Shown one piece after another: positions 52,154 through 61,464 of a stretch of 64,000 nt of DNA (positions are counted from its first letter, which is position 1; each line of letters starts with the position of its first letter). Under the pieces are notes generated by a model that saw only the letters and a program-made list of their open reading frames with translations, ran no database searches and had not been told where the DNA came from. Position numbers and translations under genes: made by a program. The stretch is from the NCBI RefSeq assembly GCF_036250735.1, contig NZ_CP109430.1:1-64000 (forward strand), in the 5' to 3' direction. The DNA is from Streptosporangium sp. NBC_01495. GTDB lineage: Bacteria > Actinomycetota > Actinomycetes > Streptosporangiales > Streptosporangiaceae.

Positions 52154-55100
52154 TTGACTGACACCTTCGGCACCGAACGACTGCGCTCCGCCGTCCTGGC
52201 CGCCTGGACGGCCTCGCCCGCCCGTTTCCGCGAGGACGCCAACGCGGAGGAGGACTTCGCGCTCGGCGGCTACCGCGACCGGCTGATCGTCGAGCTCGCC
52301 CAGAACGCCGCCGACGCCGCGCTCCGCGCCGGGGTGCCCGGCCGACTCCGCCTCTCGTTGCGCGAGGGCGTGCTGTCGGCCGCCAACACCGGCGCCCCCG
52401 TCGACAGGGCCGGGATCGAGGGGCTGTCCACGCTGCGCGTCTCCGCCAAGCGTGACGACGCCCACGCGGCCGGTCGGTTCGGCGTCGGGTTCGCGGCCGT
52501 GGTGTCGGTCTGTGACGAGCCGGTGATCGGCTCGCTCGGCTCCGGGGTCGTCCGCTGGTCCCGCGACCAGACCGCCGCCCTGGTGGCCGCGGAGCCCGAG
52601 CTGGCCAAGGAGCTGGCCGAGCGCGGCGGGCACGTCCCGCTGCTGCGCCTGCCCTTCCCCGCGGGCCCGGTCGAGATCCCCGCCGGGTTCGACACGCTCG
52701 TGCGGCTGCCGCTCCGTGACGAGGCGGCCGAGGAGGCCGTACGGGCGATGCTGAGGGAGACCAGTCCCGCCCTGCTGCTCGGCCTGCCCGCCCTGGAGTC
52801 GATCGAGGTCGACGTGGACGGCGAGACGCGGACCGTCACCTCCGAGGGCTGGAAGGTCGTCTCGGACTCCGGGCGGTTCACCCCCGAGCAGGTGGCCGAG
52901 CTCTTCGCCGACCGCCCGACCGAGGAGCGCTCCCGGCCGCACTGGCTGGTCCGCTGGGCCGTACCCGTCACCGCTTCCGCTCCCGCGTCCGGCACCGCTC
53001 CCGCGTCCGCCGCCGGTTCCGCGAGCGGGGGCCTGGGCGGGGCTCCGGCCGGTTCGCGGGAGGCGGCGCAGGCCGGGGAGCCCCGGCCGCTGCCCGCCCT
53101 CGTACCGCCCGTGGTGCACGCCCCCACGCCGAGCGACGAGCCGCTGGACCTGCCCGCGCTGCTGATCGCCTCGTTCCCGATGGCCACCGACCGGCGGCAC
53201 GTCGCGCCGGGCCCGCTCGCCGACTTCCTGGTCGAGCGTGCCGCCGACACCTATCTGGAGCTGCTCGCCGGGCTGCCCCGCACCCCCCGGCTCCTCGACC
53301 TCGTCCCCGGCATGATGGGCAAGGGCGAGCTGGACGCCCGCATCCGCCGGGCGATCCTGCGCAGGCTCCCCGACGCCCCGCTGCTCCCCGCGCTCTCCCC
53401 GCCCGCCGACCCGGCCTCGTCGGGCAGGCCGGGCGGTTCCGGTGCCTCGCTCCTGCTCCCCGACCCCGCCGACGGTCCCGCCGGAGCCGGTCCCGGCTCC
53501 CCGGCCCCGCTCTCCGGCGGTGGGGAGTTGATCGTCTCCGGGCGGCAGGCCTCCGTGGTCGCGGCCCCGGCCGAGCTGCTGGAGAGGGTCGCCCCCATGA
53601 TCCCCGGGCTGCTGCCCGCGGGGTGGCCGTCCCGGCATCCGGCGATCACCGCGCTCGGCGTCAGCCGGGTGCAGCTCTCCGACATCGTGGACATGCTCTC
53701 CGGCGACGCCGTCAAGGACAGGGACCCGGCCTGGTGGCGGTCGCTGTACGAGGTGCTGCCCGCCGACGACCCCGAGGCCCTCGGCGCGCTGCCGGTGCCG
53801 CTGGCCGACGGCCGCCTGGTCAGGGGGCCGCGCGGCACGCTGCTGCTGACCGACGGCTCCGCGCTGGACCCGGCCGTCCTCGCCCCGCTCGGGCTGCGCG
53901 TGGTGCACCCGGACGCGGCCCATCCCCTCCTGCTCAGGCTCGGCGCGGGCGAGGCCACGCCCCGCACCGTCCTGGAGGACCCGCTGACCCGCTCCGCCGT
54001 CTCGGAGTCGCTGGACAGCCCCGACTCGGAACCGGTGGCCCAGGCGGTGCTCGCGCTGGTCGACGCCGCGGGGCTGACCGCCGGCGACGCCCCCTGGCTG
54101 TCCGAGCTGGCGCTGCGCGGCGCCGACGGCGAGCTGTACCCGGCGGGCGAGCTGCTCCTCGCCGACGGGGCGCTGGCCGGGCTGCTCGACAGCGAGACGC
54201 ACTTCGGCACGGCCGCGCCCGAACTGGTGGAGCGGTACGGCCCCCGGGTGCTCGCCGCGGCGGGGGTGCTCGACGGCTTCGCCGTGGTCAACGACTCCGA
54301 CGCCATGATCGATCCGGACGAGTGCGACCACGACCTGGACCGCGAGGACGAGTGGCTGGAGACCGTCCTCGACCTGCTGCCCGAGGTGGACGTACCGCCG
54401 GTCGCCCGGGAGTTCTCCGCCGTCCGCGATCTGGAGTACGTCGCCGACTGGCCCGCCGCCCTCGCCCTGCTGTCGCGCCCGCCGCTCCGCTCGGTCCTGC
54501 ACCCGCTGCGGATCCTGGTGGCGGGGGAGGTCGTGGAGGTGCCGTCCTACACCGCCTGGTGGCTCTCCAGGCACCCGGTGCTCGCGGGCAGGCGTCCCAC
54601 GGAGCTGCGGCTCCCGGCGGGCGACCCGCTGCTGTTCGGCCTGTACGGCGACGCCCCGGCCGTCGTCGACGAGGCCGCGCTGGCGATGATCGGGGTCCGG
54701 AGCACGCTGGTCGACCTGCTCGCCTCCCACGGCGGTCCCGACGAGCTGCTCGACCTGCTGGGCGACCCCTCCGTGGAGGTCGACCGCGCCCAGCTCCGCT
54801 CCCTGTGGGTGGCCCTCGCCGGTGTCGATCCCGCCCGCGTCGGGCCCCCGCGCGCCGTACGCGCCGTCCTCGGTGACGCGATCGTCGTCGTCGACGCCGG
54901 GGACGGCCGCACGCTGTCCACCGGCACCGACCCCGAGGGGGGAGACGAGGCAGAGGGCGCGGGTGAGCCGGTCGTGGTCGAGGCGCCGGACCTGCTGCCG
55001 CTCGTCGCGGGCCGGCCGCTGATCCTGGCCCCGTTCGACCTGGCCGAGGTGCTGTCGGAGCTGCTCGACCTGCCGCTGGCCGGTGAGGAGGCCGCGGGTG

Positions 55101-55399
55101 AGGTGACGTCCTCGGGCGAGACGCGCGACGTCCCGCCCGCCGTACGGTCGCTGCTGCCGACCGCGCCCCGGAGCTACGTGGAGCACGAGAGGCTGCTGGT
55201 GGACGGTGTCCCCGCCGCCTGGCGGTTCTTCGAGGGCACGGTGCACGCCTCGGGGGTGGAGGGGCTCGCGCGCGGGCTCGCCTGGGCGTCCGGCCAGTGG
55301 GGCGACCGGCTCGCGGTGGCGGCGCTGCTGCGCGATCCGGCGGCGGTGCCGCTGCTGCTCGCCGAGGCCGACCTGGACAGCTGGACCGCCTCGACCTAG
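52154..55399 (+). CDS. Sacsin/Hsp90-like ATPase-fold protein
   Basis: A 1,081-residue protein with an N-terminal GHKL/Bergerat-type domain. The N box is ELAQNAADAA (about 48-57), and the G2 box is GRFGVGFAAVV (about 107-117). The usual G1 DxGxG is replaced by ANTGAP, so ATP hydrolysis may be altered. The long remainder has Pro/Ala/Ser-rich stretches (about 270-320 and 430-465) and acidic loops, with no membrane segment. It begins at TTG with GGAAG upstream. Related actinobacterial proteins are annotated as sacsin-like; the role is unknown, possibly chaperone-like. Confidence 0.82.
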   Translation: MTDTFGTERLRSAVLAAWTASPARFREDANAEEDFALGGYRDRLIVELAQNAADAALRAGVPGRLRLSLREGVLSAANTGAPVDRAGIEGLSTLRVSAKRDDAHAAGRFGVGFAAVVSVCDEPVIGSLGSGVVRWSRDQTAALVAAEPELAKELAERGGHVPLLRLPFPAGPVEIPAGFDTLVRLPLRDEAAEEAVRAMLRETSPALLLGLPALESIEVDVDGETRTVTSEGWKVVSDSGRFTPEQVAELFADRPTEERSRPHWLVRWAVPVTASAPASGTAPASAAGSASGGLGGAPAGSREAAQAGEPRPLPALVPPVVHAPTPSDEPLDLPALLIASFPMATDRRHVAPGPLADFLVERAADTYLELLAGLPRTPRLLDLVPGMMGKGELDARIRRAILRRLPDAPLLPALSPPADPASSGRPGGSGASLLLPDPADGPAGAGPGSPAPLSGGGELIVSGRQASVVAAPAELLERVAPMIPGLLPAGWPSRHPAITALGVSRVQLSDIVDMLSGDAVKDRDPAWWRSLYEVLPADDPEALGALPVPLADGRLVRGPRGTLLLTDGSALDPAVLAPLGLRVVHPDAAHPLLLRLGAGEATPRTVLEDPLTRSAVSESLDSPDSEPVAQAVLALVDAAGLTAGDAPWLSELALRGADGELYPAGELLLADGALAGLLDSETHFGTAAPELVERYGPRVLAAAGVLDGFAVVNDSDAMIDPDECDHDLDREDEWLETVLDLLPEVDVPPVAREFSAVRDLEYVADWPAALALLSRPPLRSVLHPLRILVAGEVVEVPSYTAWWLSRHPVLAGRRPTELRLPAGDPLLFGLYGDAPAVVDEAALAMIGVRSTLVDLLASHGGPDELLDLLGDPSVEVDRAQLRSLWVALAGVDPARVGPPRAVRAVLGDAIVVVDAGDGRTLSTGTDPEGGDEAEGAGEPVVVEAPDLLPLVAGRPLILAPFDLAEVLSELLDLPLAGEEAAGEVTSSGETRDVPPAVRSLLPTAPRSYVEHERLLVDGVPAAWRFFEGTVHASGVEGLARGLAWASGQWGDRLAVAALLRDPAAVPLLLAEADLDSWTAST

Positions 55400-55455
55400 A
55401 CGATGATCGTCCCGGCGCGCGTTCCCCCGCGCGCTGGGCGAGAATCGGTCGGGTG

Positions 55456-56424
55456 ATGCGCCTGCACTTCACTCCCGCCGATCTTCGTCAGATCTCGTTC
55501 GCCCCGGTTCCGAACGCGTTGCTGGAATCGTTGCTGAGCGTTTACGGCCTGCACGCCAAACGCTACGACACCCCTCCGCAGCCGGACGTGCGGGAGTGGC
55601 GGCGGAGGATGAACAGCGGCCTGGCCGACCGGGCCGGGGTGCTTTCCGACCTGGCCGGCGCGGCGGCGTTCCTCCCCGACTTCCTGTTCCAGCCGGACGC
55701 GGCGGACCTCGCCACGGGTGTCGAGCTGGCCGTGCGGACGCCCGCCTCGCAACTGGCGGCCGACCTGGCCCCGCTTCCCCCGCCCTCGTCCCCGGGCGTC
55801 GACCGCTGGCGCCGGGAGCTCTCCGCGGGGGCCGCGGAGGCGCGGCGCAGGCTCGCGAGCGACCTGCACCGTTATTTCGACTCCTCGCTGGAACCGCTGT
55901 GGCCGCGGATGCGGGCCGCCGCCACCGTCGACCGGGCGCTGCGCGCCGAGACCCTGCTGCGCGGCGGGGTCGACGCGCTGCTCACCACGCTCGGCACCCG
56001 CTGGCAGTGGCGGCCGCCCGTCCTGCACCTGCCGATGTCCGGAGACCACGACGTCGAGCTGTGCGGGCACGGGCTGCTGCTGTTCCCCTCGTATTTCGCG
56101 CGGAGCTGCGCGCTGATGGACCGGCCGGGCCAGTCCGCGGTGCTGGTGTACCCGATGCATCGGGGAGACGCACCGGTCGGCGCGGCCGACGCCCTCGGCC
56201 CGCTGGTCGGGCGCACCCGGGCGGAGATCCTGGCCGTTCTGCGTGCCCCGGCCACCACCACCGCCGTGGCGGAGAAGGTCGGCGTCTCCCTGGCCTCCGC
56301 CAGCCAGCACGCCACCGTGCTGCGTAACGCCGGACTCATCTCGACCACCCGCATGGGCGGTTCCGTGCTGCACGTGCTGACCCCGCTGGGCTCGGCGATG
56401 CTGCACGGTGACACCGCCGGCTGA
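55456..56424 (+). CDS. ArsR-like winged-helix regulator with large N-terminal domain
   Basis: A 322-residue regulator. The C-terminal winged helix (about 255-315) reads TRAEILAVLRAPATTTAVAE then KVGVSLASASQHATVLRNAG, the ArsR recognition pattern. The N-terminal 250 residues match the DUF5937-type domain common in such actinobacterial regulators. ATG at 55456; the preceding sacsin-like gene ends 57 bp before, so it may be co-transcribed. Ligand unknown. Confidence 0.86.
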   Translation: MRLHFTPADLRQISFAPVPNALLESLLSVYGLHAKRYDTPPQPDVREWRRRMNSGLADRAGVLSDLAGAAAFLPDFLFQPDAADLATGVELAVRTPASQLAADLAPLPPPSSPGVDRWRRELSAGAAEARRRLASDLHRYFDSSLEPLWPRMRAAATVDRALRAETLLRGGVDALLTTLGTRWQWRPPVLHLPMSGDHDVELCGHGLLLFPSYFARSCALMDRPGQSAVLVYPMHRGDAPVGAADALGPLVGRTRAEILAVLRAPATTTAVAEKVGVSLASASQHATVLRNAGLISTTRMGGSVLHVLTPLGSAMLHGDTAG

Positions 56425-56762
56425 GGCGCCCCGCGGATCCCGTGCTTCCTCGGGTTTTTCGAACAGCGGTCCCACCCGCCCTCCGGCCCACTTCCCGCGA
56501 TCCTGGCTCGAAGTGCCTCCCCCGCCCCGTCGCCGGGAGAGGCCGTCCACTTCGGCGCCCGCCAGGTCCGCCCCGCATCCACCCCCGCCTCCGTAGGGGG
56601 CGAACCACCGCCGAGAGCGGCTTCCACCATGGTGAGGCGGGGTGTTCGCCGGTGTCGACGCCTTTCAGCCCAGCCCGAAAGGGTGGCTCCACCGGTACGG
56701 ACACGCGAGGGGAAGATCACCCTCGGTGAGGATCCCGCCCGGAGGTCCGCCGGGCGCGGCAG
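56425..56762. other. Intergenic region between convergent genes
   Basis: About 340 bp with no supported gene. A caccatggtg palindrome (about 56622-56631) is the only feature noted; it may be chance. Confidence 0.4.
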
Positions 56763-57023
56763 TCACAGGATCGAGGTGGTCGGCTCGACCGGCCCCTCGG
56801 GCGAGGGCGGTGTGCGGCGGTTGCGGCGGCGCACGTACCAGAGGCCGAAGAGGCCGCCGCAGATGCCCGACACGCAGGTCCAGATCCACCAGCGGTACTC
56901 GGGCTCCGGCCGCGCGACCAGGAGGACGACCAGGGCGATGGCCCACAGACCCGTACCCGTGAGGATCGTGAGCGTGTCGTTGGTCCTCAACGGCTGCAGA
57001 TCCGGACGTCGTGGCTGGTTCAC
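56763..57023 (-). CDS. DUF2530 small membrane protein
   Basis: An 86-residue actinobacterial protein. RRPDLQPLRTNDTLTILTGT is the family N-terminus, followed by two membrane helices (LWAIALVVLLV; WWIWTCVSGICGGLFGLWYV) and a basic tail. GTG start. It is divergent from the NCS2 permease gene, a pairing common in actinobacteria. Confidence 0.88.
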   Translation of the reverse strand: MNQPRRPDLQPLRTNDTLTILTGTGLWAIALVVLLVARPEPEYRWWIWTCVSGICGGLFGLWYVRRRNRRTPPSPEGPVEPTTSIL

Positions 57024-57164
57024 GTGCTCCAGACTAGGCGACGGCGTCTCACTGCTCGCAAAACGGGTTACGTCGGATTACGTCAAGGCGCGAATCCATC
57101 TCGAAAGCATCACCATCGGCAGCTGGGTCTTCCGAGAAGGTTGACCCGCTGTCACTCTGCGTGA

Positions 57165-58634
57165 GTGAACGATGTTAAAACTCCCAGAATAAGCAGAATT
57201 GACCGTTTCTTCGCCATCTCCGATCGCGGCTCGTCCATGGGCCGGGAGGTGCGCGGCGGGTTCGCCACGTTCTTCACGATGGCCTACATCGTCGTGCTCA
57301 ACCCCTTGATCATTGCCACCGTCAAGGACGCGGAAGGCCAGTTCATCGGCGACGGGAGCACGCCCAACATCCCGCTCGTCGCGGCCGGCACCGCCCTCGT
57401 GGCCGGACTGCTCAGCATCCTGATGGGCGTCATCGGCAAGGTTCCCTTCGCGATGGCCGCGGGCCTCGGCCTGAACGCCTTCGTCACCTACGGCATCGCC
57501 TCGCAGATGTCCTGGGAGTCGGCGATGGGCCTGGTGTTCCTGGAGGGCTTGATCATCGCGCTCCTGGTGCTGACCGGGTTCCGTACCGCCGTGTTCAACG
57601 CCATCCCACCCCAGCTGAAGACGGCGATCAGCGTCGGCATCGGCCTGTTCATCGCCCTGATCGGTTTCGTGGACGCCGGCTTCGTCCGCCGGGTGGCGGC
57701 CGGGCCGCCGCTGGAACTCGGCATCGCGGGCTCGCTGGCCAGCTGGCCGATCCTCGTCTTCGTGGTCGGCCTGCTGCTGACCGTGCTTCTGGTGGCGCGC
57801 CAGACCAAGGGCGCCATCCTGATCGGCATCGTCGTCACCACCATCTTCGCGATCATCGTTCAGGCCGTCACCAAGGTCGGTGCCGCGACGGTGCCCGGTC
57901 AGGATCCCAACCCCGGGGGCTTCCAGCTCGTCGTCCCGGAGGTGCCCGAGCGGATCTTCGGCTTCGAGAATCCGCTGGTGCTGTTCAGGGAGTTCGACCC
58001 GCTCGGCGCCTTCGGCTCCGTCTCGGTCATCCTGGCCCTGCTCCTCATCTTCACCCTGCTGATCACCGACTTCTTCGACACCATGGGCACGATCGTGGGC
58101 GTCGGCGGGCAGGCCGGGCTGATCAAGGAGGACGGCACCCTGCCCAGGACCCGCGAGATCCTCCTCGTCGACTCGATCGGCGCGGCGGCCGGAGGCGCGG
58201 CCTCCGTCTCCTCCAACACGACCTACATCGAGTCGGCCGCGGGTGTCGGCGAGGGTGCCCGCACCGGCCTCGCCAGCGTCGTCACCGGTGTGCTGTTCCT
58301 GCTGGCCATCTTCGTCTCGCCGCTCGTCGCCGTCGTCCCCTACGAGGCCGCCGCCCCCGCCCTGGTCGTGGTCGGCTTCCTGATGATGACCGCCATCCGC
58401 GAGATCGACTTCACCGACTACGAGATCTCCATCCCGGCGTTCCTCACGATCGTCCTGATGCCGTTCACGTACTCGATAGCCACCGGTATCGGTGCGGGGT
58501 TCGTGACGTACGTGCTGATCAAGGCGGTCAAGGGCAAGGCCCGTGAGGTCCACCCGCTGATGTGGACGGTCGCGGGGCTGTTCGTCGTCTACTTTGCCCT
58601 TGGGCCGATCAAGGTGCTGCTCAACCTCGGCTGA
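57165..58634 (+). CDS. NCS2-family purine permease (AzgA/PbuG-like)
   Basis: A 489-residue transporter with about twelve to fourteen helices. The N-terminal GREVRGGFATFFTMAYIV and the FAMAAGLGLNAFVTYGI motif mark the AzgA/PbuG branch that imports hypoxanthine, guanine or adenine by proton symport. TDFFDTMGTIVGVG and the VSSNTTYIESAAGVGEGART region form the substrate site. Start GTG at 57165 has no strong ribosome-binding site. The 3' end is partly duplicated 2.9 kb downstream (61465-61503). Confidence 0.93.
   Translation: MNDVKTPRISRIDRFFAISDRGSSMGREVRGGFATFFTMAYIVVLNPLIIATVKDAEGQFIGDGSTPNIPLVAAGTALVAGLLSILMGVIGKVPFAMAAGLGLNAFVTYGIASQMSWESAMGLVFLEGLIIALLVLTGFRTAVFNAIPPQLKTAISVGIGLFIALIGFVDAGFVRRVAAGPPLELGIAGSLASWPILVFVVGLLLTVLLVARQTKGAILIGIVVTTIFAIIVQAVTKVGAATVPGQDPNPGGFQLVVPEVPERIFGFENPLVLFREFDPLGAFGSVSVILALLLIFTLLITDFFDTMGTIVGVGGQAGLIKEDGTLPRTREILLVDSIGAAAGGAASVSSNTTYIESAAGVGEGARTGLASVVTGVLFLLAIFVSPLVAVVPYEAAAPALVVVGFLMMTAIREIDFTDYEISIPAFLTIVLMPFTYSIATGIGAGFVTYVLIKAVKGKAREVHPLMWTVAGLFVVYFALGPIKVLLNLG
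58572..58610. repeat. 39-bp repeat, copy A (3' end of permease gene)
   Basis: 36 of 39 bases match 61465-61503 in direct orientation. This copy encodes AGLFVVYFALGPI in the last codons of the purine permease. Both copies are followed 35-45 bp later by a hairpin with ggccgtca/tgacggcc arms. Confidence 0.85.
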
Positions 58635-58645
58635 GCGATGCCCCG

Positions 58646-58690
58646 AAGGCCGTCATGGTGATCCAAGAAGGTGATCATCGTGACGGCCTT
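58646..58690 (+). terminator. Hairpin after the purine permease gene
   Basis: Arms 58646-58663 and 58673-58690 pair over 18 bp with two mismatched or wobble positions; the ends are aaggccgtca and tgacggcctt. Confidence 0.75.
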
Positions 58691-58827
58691 CTCGCGGTTC
58701 TCGTTCGCCGTGCCGGTGGCGTGCTCGTTCGCTGTGCAGGAGAGCGGAACCGCGATGGACGGATCGCGGTCGCTGGGCGGTCGTCGACGCGTCAGGCATT
58801 CCGTCCGCGCCCCGGGGCCATTCCAGA

Positions 58828-59454
58828 TCATGCCGGCAGGACGGTGGGTTCCGTTTTTCCGAAGAGGGACGGCAGCTCCACGAGAAGGACGTCGCCCCGG
58901 CGGCGTGCGATCGTCACGAGGTCGGGGTGGAAGCCTTCCAGGGAGAAGACCGCCAGCCGGGTGGAGGTGATGTCATGTCCCTGGCTTCGGAGTATCTCTT
59001 TCAGCCGGTCGAGCCGTTCCAGGTCTGCGGGGCCCCGCCTCACGAGAGTGGCCTTCGCCTCCCCAATGAGCCCCACCGTGGCGCGGCCGGCACTTCGGTC
59101 CAGGGCGATGACGTCGATCTCGTGTTTGGCCCGTCCGCCCTGATCGTTGATCACTGTCGAGGCGATCGTGCTTGTTCCCGCGCGGAGAGAGGGGGCGGTG
59201 TGACGGCGGAGCCACTCGCGTGAGCATTCCTCGAAATGAGGGCCCAGGACACGAGAGATGAAGGTGGGCTGAGATTCGCGCCACGCCTGGGCGGAGCCGC
59301 CCGTCTCGATCAGGTCCCGTTTCGGAATAATGATCAGGTTGTGGAAGCGGATGATGGGATCCGCGATGGTGATCACCGGACGGTGCTCCCAGAGTGGGTC
59401 GGTCGAGTAGTCGAGATAGCCCGAACTCGTCAACATCTCAAGAGGGCGGGTCAC
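58828..59454 (-). pseudogene. N-terminally truncated archaeal-type ATPase (DUF234 part) with nuclease-like motif
   Basis: The 208 codons read as the C-terminal part of a DUF234 ATPase: the end of its winged helix (VTRPLEMLTSSGYLDY), the linker IADPIIRFHNLI, then a PD-(D/E)XK-like core, EIDVIALDRS...GLIGEAK. The AAA ATPase half with Walker motifs is missing; upstream is the protease gene. A GTG at 59454 overlaps the protease stop (GTGA), so the fragment could still be translated as a stand-alone protein by coupling. I label it a fragment, but an intact small nuclease-like gene is possible. Confidence 0.6.
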
Positions 59455-60677
59455 GCGGGGGAGGCGGGGTGTCGGAACGTGTACTCGTGCCGGTCGAAGT
59501 CGAGGGTCCAGGTGTATTTTTCGAGGAAGGAGTGGGACAGCAGGCCGTCGACGCGTACGCCGCCGAATGATGCCCAAGGCACGCGCCGGGTCGGGGTCGT
59601 GGCCACGAACTGGTCGTCCTGGCGAAGCGGTCCCAGGTGGATCGGTTCGTCGACGGGGAAGTGCGGGCGGGCCGCGCGAGCCCGGCTCACACCCCAGGAG
59701 CGGTATCGCCGCGCGGTCGTGTAGAGGCATGCCTGGCGGGGCGCTGAGCCGTCCTCCTGGATGACGTAGACCAGTCCGGAGTCGATGAAGAAATTGAGGT
59801 CCTGCCGGGTGCCGAAGCCGCCGCGGGCGAACATGTAGTGGTCCGCCCACAGGTAGAAGGGGATCCGGGCGAGCTCCGGGCGGTCGTTGAGAAGCGCGAG
59901 ATGGCCGGCCGCCTGCCGTGGGTCTCGGCGTCGTGACAGGAGCAGGCGTCCGCGGGGATGGTCGATGGTGGCGAGAAACCGCTGCAGCACGTTGGTGCCG
60001 ATGATGACGAGGTCCTGGTCGCCGCGCAGCGTCGGCATGGCCTCCACCGGCACATTGGTCAGTACGGCGTCGCCGAGCGTCAGCTCCCTGGCCGTCCCGG
60101 TGTAGAGGTCGGTACGGGTCGTACCGTGGTGATTCTTTCCGCCGGGGGTCAGCCGGATGCCCAGCGCGTCGGCGCGCCGGGTTCCCATGACGAGGAACGT
60201 GCCGCCGGTGTCGATGTGGGTGCGTACGGGGTGGCCGTCGAGCGTGGCGTCCACGGCGGGCAGGTAGGGCGCCAGCGCGTGATCGGCGAAGGGAAGGGCG
60301 GTCACGTGGTCGAGCTCGACGCTCAGCGGGTGATCCATCCGCGCCACGAGGTCGGGAGGCATCGGTCGTTTCCCCCCGCGCCGCTGTACGTGCGCGTGGG
60401 CTTCGGCCGGCCGGTCCAGATGCAGCAGGGCGTACGCGACGGGTTCGTCCAGTTCCGTGCAGGCCGGACGCAGGTGGCGAACGGCCTCGTAGTGGGTCAG
60501 CGCCTGCTCGTAGTCTCCGCGCACGTAGCTGGTCAGGAACCGGAGGTGCGCGTGCTGTCGTTCGTCGGCGTGCGCGGCCAGACGTTCGGCCTCGTCGATG
60601 TCCCCGCGCTCCCAGGCCCGCCACGCGGCGCGGTCGGGCACTCCTCGTGCGTGCCACCGGCGGGGGATCCAGCTCAT
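59451..60677 (-). CDS. Retropepsin-like aspartic protease protein
   Basis: A 408-residue protein. Residues about 20-100 resemble TPR-like helices (AWRAWERGDIDEAERLAAHA; YEQALTHYEAVRHL). Two aspartic protease-type lobes follow: HIDTGGTFLVMG (about 157-168) and FFIDSGLVYVIQ (about 300-311), each with the D-T/S-G active-site triplet. Having both triplets in one chain suggests a pepsin-like pair built intramolecularly, unlike single-lobe retropepsins. No signal peptide, so cytoplasmic. The ATG overlaps the stop of the upstream regulator (ATGA). Target unknown; self-processing or activation of the regulator is a possibility. Confidence 0.8.
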   Translation of the reverse strand: MSWIPRRWHARGVPDRAAWRAWERGDIDEAERLAAHADERQHAHLRFLTSYVRGDYEQALTHYEAVRHLRPACTELDEPVAYALLHLDRPAEAHAHVQRRGGKRPMPPDLVARMDHPLSVELDHVTALPFADHALAPYLPAVDATLDGHPVRTHIDTGGTFLVMGTRRADALGIRLTPGGKNHHGTTRTDLYTGTARELTLGDAVLTNVPVEAMPTLRGDQDLVIIGTNVLQRFLATIDHPRGRLLLSRRRDPRQAAGHLALLNDRPELARIPFYLWADHYMFARGGFGTRQDLNFFIDSGLVYVIQEDGSAPRQACLYTTARRYRSWGVSRARAARPHFPVDEPIHLGPLRQDDQFVATTPTRRVPWASFGGVRVDGLLSHSFLEKYTWTLDFDRHEYTFRHPASPA

Positions 60678-61261
60678 TCCCCGGCCTCCCCGGTCGCTTG
60701 ATCGCCTCCGGCGCCCAGGTCCAGGGTGGCCGCGATGATGGTGAGCAGCGGGACCAGCGCGTGGGCGGCGAGCTCGTACTCGCCTCGCCGGGGCTGGATG
60801 AGCAGGCCAGCCGCCTGTAACCCGCGTAGGTGGTGGTAGAGATGCCCAGTGGAGGTCGTCTCGCCGAGGACCTCCTGGAGCTGTGCGCGGGTGCGCGTCG
60901 TGCCGAGCACCGCGGTGAGCAGCGCGAGGCGCGCCGGGCTTCCAAGGCACTCCAGCACGGCGGCGGTACCCGATCGCTCCGCGCCGACGAGATCGCGAAC
61001 GGGGTGCTGTTTGGCCCACAGATACTCGCGGCCATCGCGGCCGACGGCTCCCGCGTACGCGATCGCGCCGGTCGCCTCCAGCGGTCCGGGAGCCTGTTCG
61101 TCGGAGCCGCCGATGTGCTCGCGTAGCCGGTCGAGCAATCGCAGGGGCGCGTCGCCGGTCGATCTTCCGGCCACCCGCTCCTTCCGCTGGGTGGCCGGCG
61201 TCGCCTCCAGCCGTTCCACCCGCCCTTCCAGAGCGGCGAGCCGCTGCTCCGTCGTGTCCAT
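60674..61261 (-). CDS. Coiled-coil winged-helix regulator
   Basis: A 195-residue protein. The N-terminus TTEQRLAALEGRVERLEA is a short coiled coil. The C-terminal half (about 100-175) has ArsR-like helix-turn-helix signs (CLGSPARLALLTAVLG; QLQEVLGETTSTGHLYHHLR; GLQAAGLLIQPRRGEYELA). It ends overlapping the protease start. ATG at 61261 is chosen; GAGGG is about nine bases before it, and a GTG at 61267 is possible. A palindrome lies 35-50 bp upstream, likely for autoregulation. Confidence 0.8.
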   Translation of the reverse strand: MDTTEQRLAALEGRVERLEATPATQRKERVAGRSTGDAPLRLLDRLREHIGGSDEQAPGPLEATGAIAYAGAVGRDGREYLWAKQHPVRDLVGAERSGTAAVLECLGSPARLALLTAVLGTTRTRAQLQEVLGETTSTGHLYHHLRGLQAAGLLIQPRRGEYELAAHALVPLLTIIAATLDLGAGGDQATGEAGE

Positions 61262-61291
61262 TCGCACGCACCCTCAGGTTCCATCGAGAGA

Positions 61292-61312
61292 TAATTCCGT
61301 AATTCCGGAATA
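61292..61312. promoter_or_regulatory. Candidate operator of the regulator-protease operon
   Basis: attccggaat (61302-61311) is a perfect 10-bp palindrome, and attccg also occurs at 61294-61299, in an AT-rich patch just upstream of the regulator gene on the minus strand. Confidence 0.55.
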
Positions 61313-61464
61313 GCGTACATGTGGTCCCTGTGGGGGGCAACGATCCGTACGCGCTCGACCGGTCACCCGATCTGGCGATCATCGCGTGCGGGGAAGGCCC
61401 TTCGCGGAGGGGTTCTCGCGTCCTCCGGCCGGGTGGTCGCCGCTTTCCCTGGGCCTTCCCGCCC

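Noticed and set aside
51080..55246. Minus-strand open frame of about 1,388 codons
   Set aside because: It mirrors the DUF3027 and sacsin-like genes, which have recognisable motifs and ribosome-binding sites; the minus product is Gly/Arg/Gln-rich without domains.
58828..61261. Insertion sequence or prophage
   Set aside because: No transposase, integrase or terminal inverted repeats; only the short direct repeat of the permease end was found.
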